From: Schaalia sp. JY-X169
GTDB taxonomy: Bacteria; Actinomycetota; Actinomycetes; Actinomycetales; Actinomycetaceae
Direction: 5' to 3'
DNA length: 64,000 bases
Assembly: GCF_014069575.1 (NCBI RefSeq)
Contig: NZ_CP059675.1
Coordinates: 2,046,001-2,110,000, forward strand
The translations under genes and the position numbers were made by a program. The notes under the pieces are model-generated. The model was not told the DNA's origin, did no database searches, and worked only from the letters and a program-made list of their open reading frames with translations. The number at the start of each line of letters is the position of its first letter. The stretch's first letter is position 1. Positions 57,805-64,000 of this stretch are shown piece after piece.

Positions 57805-57927
57805 TCATAACAGAGGCTGTAGGTGGCGTTTGAACCCCCCGGTGTGGAGGAGGCCGTGGTGGATGTGGTTTTGGAGGTTTCGGAATCCTCGGGCGATGCC
57901 GCGGAGGTGGTCGAGGTGCCGGTTGGC
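57805..57927 (-). pseudogene. Transposase remnant (C-terminal 40 codons, ISL3-like)
   Basis: On the minus strand 40 codons ending in TGA read ANRHLDHLRGIARGFRNL, then a helix and HTGGFKRHL. This resembles the conserved C-terminus of transposases of ISL3-like type (N-R-LEHLRG-ALGFRNL-LLETGGF). The upstream side is cut by TAA at 57928-57930, exactly where repeat B copy 2 begins, and no terminal inverted repeat of the element is visible. The family is assigned from memory of the motif and is tentative. The rest of the 630-base gap (57637-57804) shows nothing recognisable. Confidence 0.6.
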
Positions 57928-58081
57928 TTAGCGAGCCGGTTAGGGCATACGGAGCCGGTTAGGCTTGCATAACGGTGTGTTATAAGGGTGGGTGGGCCCG
58001 ACCGGCTCCGTATGCCCTAACCGGCTCCGCATTGCTGGGGGAACCGTGCGGGCGCCGTGCACTTGGGCCGCCCCACCTACA
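57928..58081. repeat. Dispersed repeat family B, copy 2 (full)
   Basis: Perfect 27-bp inverted arms at 57933-57959 and 58001-58027, of the form GAGCCGGTTAGGGCATACGG and on, enclose AGGCTTGCATAACGGTGTG and a GGTGGGTGGGC run. The right side (58013-58081) continues into a segment shared with 33131-33198. The left arm also contains a direct repeat AGCCGGTTAGG. It is noncoding. Confidence 0.85.
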
Positions 58082-58108
58082 CCCGCAGCACCCACACCCA
58101 CCCCGCCT

Positions 58109-58182
58109 CCGCGAGATCGAATAGTATCGACAGTTTCGGGTCCAATAACAGTGTAATGTGTCGATACTATGCGATCTCGCGG
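58109..58182. repeat. 74-bp palindrome (family C), single copy here
   Basis: Arms 58109-58132 and 58159-58182 match at 23 of 24 positions (CCGCGAGATCG-N-ATAG, then TATCGACA), with a 26-base centre. The architecture is like family A but the sequence is unrelated. It is 85 bases beyond the arcC stop. Confidence 0.85.
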
Positions 58183-58266
58183 TTTGAGGCAGGTAGTGAC
58201 GGCAACGGTGACCGGTGGTAGAGGCGAGAAGGATACCCACAGCCCCTTCTGCGACGAGCCTGAAAA

Positions 58267-59196
58267 TCAAACCGCGTAGACGATGCCCCCGAGGATGCCT
58301 TGGCGTACTTGCGTACCAATCGTTCCAGCAAGCATCTCCGGAACCCGATCCAATGGGCCGATAAAGGCTCGACCTCCCGCATTGGCCACCATTATTGCGG
58401 CCGCGACTTTTGGCGCCATGGTCCCAGCAGAGAAACTCATTTTCTCAAGGATTTCTGGGGACACCTGGGCAATTGCCCTAGCCGTCGGCTCACCCCAGTT
58501 CTCGATCACATAGTCCCCATCGGTGAGGATCAAGAGCGTGTCAGCACCTAGTTCCACAGCCAGTTCCGCAGACGCCAAATCCTTGTCAACTACGGCTTCC
58601 ACTCCGGTTGAGATTCCACCTTCAATTGTTACCGGGACACCGCCACCACCTACGCAGATGACGACTCGTCCACTATCTAGGAGCGCAGCAATTGCTGAGG
58701 ATTCGAGGATGCGCACTGGTTTCGGTGAAGGGACGACCCGCCTGAACCCTGATCCGTCAGGCTTTGTTTGCCAACCGTAAAGCTGCTCAACACTGTGTGC
58801 TTCCGACTCCGTGTAAAGGGGACCAACGGCTTTGGTCGGGTCGGCAAAATCCGGGTCGTTAGCATAGACCTGCGTGGTAGTGAGGATAGTGACGACCTCC
58901 CGGTCGTCTCCCAACTCATTGCTGAGCTCCTGTTGCAACGGGTATCCGATCATCCCCTGGCTTTGCGCAACAAGAATGTCCAGTGGATATGGTGGAACAA
59001 CATTGTATGCAAGCCCCTGAAGAGCCAAAAGTCCCACTTGGGGCCCATTGCCATGGGTGATGACGACCTCGTTATCGCGGGCCAGGTCACCGAGGGCAAC
59101 GACGCTGCTACGAATGTTGTAGCGAAGCATCTCTGCAGTCATCGGTTGACCCCTCTTGGCCAACGCGTTGCCACCCAGGGCGACAACTATCCGCAC
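58267..59196 (-). CDS. arcC: Carbamate kinase
   Basis: A 309-residue amino-acid kinase family enzyme making ATP from carbamoyl phosphate and ADP. VVALGGNAL at the N-terminus, ITHGNGPQVGLLALQ, ICVGGGGVPV, VDKDLASAELAVELGAD and FSAGTMAPKVAAA are the usual motifs. The GTG start has AAGGAGG five bases upstream. No arginine deiminase or ornithine transcarbamylase gene is adjacent, so the source of carbamoyl phosphate is not evident; an agmatine, purine or allantoin route, or ArcAB encoded elsewhere, are possible. Confidence 0.95.
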   Translation of the reverse strand: MRIVVALGGNALAKRGQPMTAEMLRYNIRSSVVALGDLARDNEVVITHGNGPQVGLLALQGLAYNVVPPYPLDILVAQSQGMIGYPLQQELSNELGDDREVVTILTTTQVYANDPDFADPTKAVGPLYTESEAHSVEQLYGWQTKPDGSGFRRVVPSPKPVRILESSAIAALLDSGRVVICVGGGGVPVTIEGGISTGVEAVVDKDLASAELAVELGADTLLILTDGDYVIENWGEPTARAIAQVSPEILEKMSFSAGTMAPKVAAAIMVANAGGRAFIGPLDRVPEMLAGTIGTQVRQGILGGIVYAV

Positions 59197-59276
59197 TACC
59201 GCCTCCTTCGCACCCGCAGGTCTTCACTTGCGATGCGCTTCGTCACCCACGCTGCGTGGGGATATGACCGCCTGCA

Positions 59277-60503
59277 CTAGCTCCCTTGGGCCTCGTGTCG
59301 TTCGGCACGCCGCGCAGTAAGCCGCGCAAGGGTGGTATCCGCGATCGCGTCCGTAAGGAGAACGACGGCAAGCCCTGTCGCGACCTTACCCCCTGTGGTA
59401 CGGACCCCGTCACGCTTACGTCCTCCAATAAGAAGGGCGGTGGCCGCCACGACCTCACCGACTGCAATAGTCGGAATCAGCCAAGGTTTGCTACGAACCA
59501 GGTGTGTGTATGAATCCCAGAAACTGGCCTCATTCTTGCGCTCGTTGAGAAGGATATCCACACTTCGACCGATGGCATTAGAGATACCGCGAGCATGGTG
59601 AACCGTAGCGCCAGAGACCTGTTCAACGGTCAACCAACCAAGGAGGAACTCTGCCACTTGCGGATCCAATCCCAGTGACCGAACGAACTTGGTGACAGCC
59701 GCTGATCCACGCATCTTGGTGGCCTCAAAAGCGCCCTCGACGTCAACACCTGGAACAGCATCATGGATGGCAACAATGTCGCCGCGCGCGCCGACGAGGT
59801 CGTGGACCTCATCCGCAATATTTCCTTCCCACCCCTTAGCTCCCGCAACCACGACCTCGTTCATACCCCAGTTGTAGGTGACAACACTCTCGGGGTCATC
59901 CTCAGGCATGAAGTGTGCGTGGAACTCGTCTCCCTGGAGAGTGAGCCGAACAAGTGGCGCATCTCCGAAATGCCATCCGGAACGATGGGCTGGAACCTGG
60001 GCAAGCAGGATGCTGCGGTGCTCATCGTGGGGTAGTTCTGCCACATCTACGCCCTCGAACGCTGCAAGAAGAGGAATCGCGGACGAGGGCGTAGCACTGA
60101 TCTCAACAACCCGAATTGGCAGTGATTCACCGTCCTCGGCACCAGCTTTGCCCGCTGTAGAGGCAACCTCAGAAGCGACGTCTTCGACGTCTTCGTCGTC
60201 AGCACGCTCAAACCTGTCAACCTGGACGTCACCGAGCATGACCTCGGCTGCGAACTTGTCCGCGATCTTCTCCGCCAGCTCCTGGATGCTCAAACCCGGC
60301 CGGAACACCCGACCGCGCTTGGCGAGCGTAGCGACTTGGTCTTGCTGCTCAGCAACGGTAACCCCCACCAATTCCGGAGTCTTGTCGTACCAAACCAGCG
60401 ATGCCACAACAGATTCACGCTTCAGCTCTTCAGCGAGCTTCAGCGGGTCCAGGGCTCCGGCAATCACCATTCCCTCAACTTTGGACCAGGTATCTTCCGC
60501 CAT
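59277..60503 (-). CDS. Membrane protein of unknown function
   Basis: A 408-residue protein not matched to a family I know. The N-terminal 300 residues are soluble and acidic (an Asp/Glu-rich stretch EDEDVEDVASEV near 105), containing segments such as VASLVWYDKTPELVGVTV and VTYNWGMNEVVVAGAKGWEGN. Two hydrophobic segments near the C-terminus (about 345-362 and 378-395) are followed by a basic tail. ATG 60503 is preceded by AAGGGAG; the longer frame upstream is not protein-like. It lies between arcC and fba on the same strand, 244 bases from fba's terminator, so it has its own promoter. Confidence 0.75.
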   Translation of the reverse strand: MAEDTWSKVEGMVIAGALDPLKLAEELKRESVVASLVWYDKTPELVGVTVAEQQDQVATLAKRGRVFRPGLSIQELAEKIADKFAAEVMLGDVQVDRFERADDEDVEDVASEVASTAGKAGAEDGESLPIRVVEISATPSSAIPLLAAFEGVDVAELPHDEHRSILLAQVPAHRSGWHFGDAPLVRLTLQGDEFHAHFMPEDDPESVVTYNWGMNEVVVAGAKGWEGNIADEVHDLVGARGDIVAIHDAVPGVDVEGAFEATKMRGSAAVTKFVRSLGLDPQVAEFLLGWLTVEQVSGATVHHARGISNAIGRSVDILLNERKNEASFWDSYTHLVRSKPWLIPTIAVGEVVAATALLIGGRKRDGVRTTGGKVATGLAVVLLTDAIADTTLARLTARRAERHEAQGS

Positions 60504-60747
60504 CATTCTCCCTTTCGATTGGCCCTCAGCCTGACGCTGGCACAGCGTCAACGAACTCGCAGTCATTCTGCTCTTCCCCAATTGCAACACGTCCCGACCA
60601 GATTGTCTCGTTTCACTGCAAAGATTCTCTAGATCGGGGAAATGTGCGCGATGGGTACCCGCAACGAAAATAGGTGCTGTCGGGGCACAACAGGTGTTGA
60701 CGTCGGGAAACAGTCACCACCACCAGGAAGCAGCCTCCGACACACAA

Positions 60748-60781
60748 AGAGTCCCGCCGACCACCAGGCCAACGGGACTCT
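60748..60781 (-). terminator. Terminator of fba
   Basis: AGAGTCCCG (60748-60756) and CGGGACTCT (60773-60781) form a perfect 9-bp stem. On the minus strand it is followed by TTGTGTG, 43 bases after the aldolase stop. Confidence 0.8.
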
Positions 60782-60824
60782 TCTAACTCACCAGCTCGAC
60801 AGGTCGAGCCATTGCGAGCTGAAA

Positions 60825-61847
60825 CTACATCTTGGTTCCAGCGGAGCCGAGACGCTCACAAGCCTCAACAACGCGTGCAGCCATTCCGGCCTCAGCAGCC
60901 TTGCCCCATGCGCGAGGATCGTACTGCTTCTTATTGCCGACCTCACCATCGATCTTCAGAACGCCCTCGTAGTTCTCATACATCCAACCGGCAACCGGGC
61001 GGGTGAATGCGTACTGGGTGTCGGTATCGATGTTCATCTTGATGACACCGTTGGCAACTGCGGTTGCAATCTCTTCAGCAGTGGAGCCGGAGCCGCCATG
61101 CATAACGAGGTCGAACGGACGGTCACCCTTGTCGTAGGCGGCACCCACGGCAACCTGGATTTCACCAAGCAGCTCCGGACGCAACTTGACGGCGCCAGGC
61201 TTGTAAACACCGTGAACGTTGCCGAAGGTTAGAGCGGTCATGTAACGACCATTCTCACCAAAGCCAAGAGCCTCAACAGTCTTCAAACCGTCTGCAACCG
61301 TGGTGTAAAGCTTCTCATTGATAGCGGCCTCAACACCATCTTCTTCGCCACCAACAACACCGATCTCAACTTCAAGGACCGTGTTGGAAGCAACGCACAT
61401 CGGGAGCAGACGCTGGGCGATCTCAAGGTTCTCAGCAAGCGGAACAGCCGAACCATCCCACATGTGGGACTGGAAGGCAGGAAGGCGACCAGCTGCAACT
61501 TCTGCTGCTTCGATCTCTAGCAACGGGATAACCCAGGAATCCAGGTTGTCCTTCGAGCAGTGGTCAGTATGCAGAGCAACTGTGATGTCGTAGTTCTTCG
61601 CTACCTGGTATGCGTATGCCGCCATGGCCAGTGAACCCGCCACACGGTCCTTAATGGTCGAACCTGACCAGTATTCAGCGCCACCAACAGAAACCTGAAT
61701 GATGCCGTCGGAGCCAGCTTCCGCAAAGCCCTGCAGGGCAGCAGTTAGCGTTTGGGATGAGGTCACGTTCACCGCCGGGTAGGCAAACTTGCCTTCCTTA
61801 GCCCGGTTCAGCATTTCCTGGTAAACCTCTGGGGTTGCGATTGCCAC
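60825..61847 (-). CDS. fba: Class II fructose-bisphosphate aldolase
   Basis: A 340-residue zinc-dependent aldolase of glycolysis and gluconeogenesis. The zinc ligands are visible in ALHTDHCSKDN, in FGNVHGVY and in VMHGGSGS; NIDTDTQYAFT is the substrate phosphate loop. AGSDGIIQVSVGGAEYWSG fits the class IIA branch common in Actinobacteria. The GTG start has AGGAGG five bases upstream. It is monocistronic with its own terminator. The 175-base upstream gap should hold its promoter and shows no gene. Confidence 0.97.
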   Translation of the reverse strand: MAIATPEVYQEMLNRAKEGKFAYPAVNVTSSQTLTAALQGFAEAGSDGIIQVSVGGAEYWSGSTIKDRVAGSLAMAAYAYQVAKNYDITVALHTDHCSKDNLDSWVIPLLEIEAAEVAAGRLPAFQSHMWDGSAVPLAENLEIAQRLLPMCVASNTVLEVEIGVVGGEEDGVEAAINEKLYTTVADGLKTVEALGFGENGRYMTALTFGNVHGVYKPGAVKLRPELLGEIQVAVGAAYDKGDRPFDLVMHGGSGSTAEEIATAVANGVIKMNIDTDTQYAFTRPVAGWMYENYEGVLKIDGEVGNKKQYDPRAWGKAAEAGMAARVVEACERLGSAGTKM

Positions 61848-62023
61848 AAGGACCTCCTAAATATTGGTGCACAGACTTGCACCGAAGTGGGTTAATCTCG
61901 CAACCCCCATTGTCCCACATTTGCCGGCAGTTCTGGCTAGGCCAAGGGCCCAAATTCCCGAAAGTATTCCGCCCCGATGCTGCACATCCTCACGCGGGAT
62001 TCACGCCGAAGCAGCCCTCTAAC

Positions 62024-62644
62024 CTAGTGAACATGCTGCATACTCCACGCAAACATTGCTATAGCAGCGGCGTGACCAACATTCATTGATCTGGTGGAAC
62101 CATGCTGCGTGATATGAAAAATGCCGTCGCATGCCTGCACCATCTCATCACTGAGACCTGCAGCCTCCTCCCCCATGACCAGGACTGTTTGTTGAGGTAG
62201 CCGGCTGGATTCAATTGGCTGGGACTCTCCTATATTGTCGATACCCGCAATGTATAGACCGCGAGGGCGGACGTCCTCGAGAAACCCCGTAACCTCGGGA
62301 TGGTGCACAACGTTCAGGTAACGGTCGGTGACCATCGCGCCACGCCGGTTCCACCTGCGACGACCCACAATGTGGACCTTAGAAACCCCGAGGGCATTTG
62401 CGGTACGGACAATCGAACCGATGTTGAAGTCGTGACCAAGGTTCTCAATGGCAACTTCAAACCCCAGTGATCGGCGAGCAATCTCAGCCCTAATGGCATC
62501 CCGCGTCCAGTAACGGAACTCGTCCTCGACATTCCTGTAATCGCCCTCGACCAGCAGATCCATGTCCCATTGGTCACCATTTGGGTGAGCGCCGACCCAC
62601 GGACCGACACCCCGTCGCTGTTTGTCGGATGCCTCTTGCTCCAC
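62024..62644 (-). CDS. SpoU/TrmH-family RNA methyltransferase
   Basis: A 206-residue SPOUT-class enzyme. The three knotted motifs are present: ENLGHDFNIGSIVRTANALG (motif 1), VLVMGEEAAGLS (motif 2), and ITQHGSTRSMNVGHAAAIAMF (motif 3). It probably methylates a ribose 2'-OH in tRNA or rRNA; the target is not assigned. GTG 62644 has GGGGGA upstream; the open frame continues 17 codons further. It is divergent from the HAD gene by about 50 bases. Confidence 0.92.
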   Translation of the reverse strand: MEQEASDKQRRGVGPWVGAHPNGDQWDMDLLVEGDYRNVEDEFRYWTRDAIRAEIARRSLGFEVAIENLGHDFNIGSIVRTANALGVSKVHIVGRRRWNRRGAMVTDRYLNVVHHPEVTGFLEDVRPRGLYIAGIDNIGESQPIESSRLPQQTVLVMGEEAAGLSDEMVQACDGIFHITQHGSTRSMNVGHAAAIAMFAWSMQHVH

Positions 62645-62695
62645 ATTTCCCCCGCAAACTAGCCACAATGAACCCCTCAACCCTAGTCTGTGCAT

Positions 62696-63511
62696 ATGAC
62701 TTCTGATCTCAAAAACACAACCAGCTCCGTAGGTGACCGCAGTGTGAAGGCGTGGCTCACCGACATGGATGGCGTCCTCGTCCGCGAGAACATCGCGATC
62801 CCAGGCGCCCAGCGCTTCCTCGACGCCCTCGCCGAGAAGGAACTGCCCTACCTAGTCCTGACCAACAACTCAATCTTCACGAACCGCGACCTTTCCGCAC
62901 GCCTTGCGATCTCGGGTCTGATGGTCCCTGAAGACCGGATTTGGACGTCTGCCAATGCAACTGCTGCATTCCTCACGCAACAGTCACCCAACTCGACCGC
63001 ATATGTTGTGGGCGAAGCGGGACTTACAACCGCGCTTCATCAGGCCGGATACATCATGACCGAGGTCGACCCTGAATACGTGGTGCTCGGAGAGACCCGC
63101 AGCTATGATTTCAACTCACTGACGAGGGCGATTCGTCTGATCGAGGGTGGCGCCAAGTTCATTGCCACCAATCCCGACACAACCGGGCCGTCGGATGAAG
63201 GCACGCTCCCAGCAACCGGCGCCATTGCAGCGATGATCAGCAAGGCCACGGGAGCCACACCATATTTTGTGGGCAAACCGAACCCAATCATGATTCGGGC
63301 TGCCCTGAACACGCTTGGCGCACACTCGGAAGATGCCGCCATGATCGGGGACAGAATGGACACCGACATACTTGCAGCCATTGAATCTGGGCTGCATTCT
63401 CACCTTGTTCTGACAGGGTCCACGAAGCTTGCCGACGTCACGTCATTCCCGTACAGGCCCGCAGCCATTCACGATTCGATTGCGGACATGGTTGAACTGG
63501 TGCAGAACTAG
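62696..63511 (+). CDS. HAD-superfamily phosphatase, NagD type
   Basis: A 271-residue class IIA HAD hydrolase. LTDMDGVLVREN contains the nucleophile and acid Asp pair, YLVLTNNSIFTN is motif 2, FVGKPNPIMI provides the Lys of motif 3, and MIGDRMDTDILAA is motif 4. It should dephosphorylate sugar phosphates or nucleotides, as NagD does with UMP and GlcNAc phosphates. ATG 62696 is preferred to the GTG two codons earlier. Its end overlaps that of the convergent exonuclease III gene by four bases. Confidence 0.93.
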   Translation: MTSDLKNTTSSVGDRSVKAWLTDMDGVLVRENIAIPGAQRFLDALAEKELPYLVLTNNSIFTNRDLSARLAISGLMVPEDRIWTSANATAAFLTQQSPNSTAYVVGEAGLTTALHQAGYIMTEVDPEYVVLGETRSYDFNSLTRAIRLIEGGAKFIATNPDTTGPSDEGTLPATGAIAAMISKATGATPYFVGKPNPIMIRAALNTLGAHSEDAAMIGDRMDTDILAAIESGLHSHLVLTGSTKLADVTSFPYRPAAIHDSIADMVELVQN

Positions 63512-64000
63512 AAGCGCATCCATTCCTCATCAATGTCGACGATGACCGGCACGTGGTCCGAAGCCCCTTTGCCCTTGCGTTCATCACGGTCAATCTCTGC
63601 GCCCGTGACGCGATCGGCCAGCGGAGGGGAGGCAAGCGCGAAGTCGATTCTCATGCCCTGATTACGCGGAAATCGCAACTGCTGGTAGTCCCAGTAGGTG
63701 TAGTTGTCGACCATAGGGCGCGTCACTTCGACGAGGCCGTCATCAAGTAGTGCTGAGAAGGCTGCCCTCTCCGGCCCGGAAACATGAGTCTTCCCTTCGA
63801 AAAATCCAATGTCCCAGACGTCCTCGTCCCTAGGGGCAATATTCCAGTCCCCAACCAGCATGATCTGAGCGTCGGGGTCCTTCGAACGAAGAGTCGCAAT
63901 GTACTCACGCAGAGCAGCCAAGAACTCCAACTTGTAGCCGTAGTGAGCGTCATCCAGTTCCCGGCCGTTGGGAACATAGAGGCTCCACAGTGCAAAGGGC
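63508..64000 (-). CDS. Exodeoxyribonuclease III, partial (5' end beyond the window)
   Basis: The C-terminal 163 residues of an XthA/ExoA-type AP endonuclease run off the right edge. LWSLYVPNGRELDD, IMLVGDWNIAPRDEDVWD (catalytic Asp and Asn), RIDFALASP and GASDHVPVIVDI (catalytic Asp-His) are intact. It would cut DNA at abasic sites and remove 3' blocking groups in base excision repair, the same pathway as the ung gene in this window. The frame has no internal start that could make a shorter protein sensible. Confidence 0.93.
   Translation of the reverse strand, partial: PFALWSLYVPNGRELDDAHYGYKLEFLAALREYIATLRSKDPDAQIMLVGDWNIAPRDEDVWDIGFFEGKTHVSGPERAAFSALLDDGLVEVTRPMVDNYTYWDYQQLRFPRNQGMRIDFALASPPLADRVTGAEIDRDERKGKGASDHVPVIVDIDEEWMRF

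Noticed and set aside
57636-58266. A complete insertion sequence in the 58-kb gap
   Set aside because: Only the last 40 transposase codons can be read; there is no full frame and no terminal inverted repeats bounding it.
58267-59196. An arginine deiminase operon around arcC
   Set aside because: No arcA or arcB is present; the neighbours are an unknown membrane protein and repeats. The APC permease 15 kb away is not enough to claim a pathway.

Overview
The window looks like chromosomal DNA from a high-G+C Gram-positive bacterium, probably in or near the Actinomycetaceae. The support is a DtxR-type metalloregulator, a WXG100 protein, DUF3027, DUF4032 and LytR_C proteins, a transmembrane serine/threonine kinase, an HrcA/CIRCE-controlled groEL, LutABC, frequent GTG starts and only moderate G+C (estimated by eye). 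Genus cannot be assigned. Coding density is high and nearly all genes are intact housekeeping or transport genes; there is no prophage, CRISPR array or complete insertion sequence.

Layout. 0.1-4 kb: membrane protein and a two-component system divergent from a frameshifted VanY-like lipoprotein, then tRNA-Arg(CCU). 4-12.5 kb: universal stress protein, NlpC/P60 endopeptidase behind a c-di-AMP (ydaO) riboswitch, DtxR regulator, SerC, MFS and NCS2 permeases, DUF3027 and cold-shock proteins. 12.7-16.2 kb: TPM-domain/PspA pair followed by a repeat-rich gap. 16.2-21.6 kb: glycerol module (glpD-glpF-glpK) divergent from a SorC-type regulator. 21.7-25.3 kb: lactate utilisation lutABC coupled to a P-loop kinase. 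25.3-31.2 kb: lysS, then a coupled operon of two bacterial-PH membrane proteins, a DUF2520-PanC fusion and panD. 31.3-35.8 kb: degenerate HD-like protein, lone WXG100, groEL with tandem CIRCE, LytR_C protein. 35.9-46.8 kb: ung, DUF4032 protein, MsiK/UgpC-type ATPase, Ser/Thr kinase, DsbA-like protein, tRNA-Thr, amino-acid permease, a 54-residue membrane peptide, glycogen phosphorylase. 46.8-57.6 kb: RsmC/RlmG-like methyltransferase, a metallochaperone/P-type ATPase/Crp set, TrhO, GH1 beta-glucosidase, ZIP transporter, 1098-residue ABC transporter. 57.6-64 kb: repeat and transposase debris, carbamate kinase, an unknown membrane protein, class II aldolase, SpoU-type methyltransferase, HAD phosphatase, and an exonuclease III cut by the window edge.

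Most unusual signals. (1) Three dispersed 80-bp palindromes sharing AAATGTATACGT arms, all in intergenic gaps. (2) A second composite repeat family, one copy adjoining a 40-codon transposase remnant and a further 74-bp palindrome. (3) An apparent strong excess of the word GACGAGGRCG in both orientations, including an inverted pair forming an intergenic hairpin, which resembles DNA uptake sequence architecture. (4) A DUF2520-pantothenate synthetase fusion. (5) A P1B-type ATPase in which both family signatures (CPC and HP) are changed. All counts were made by eye.
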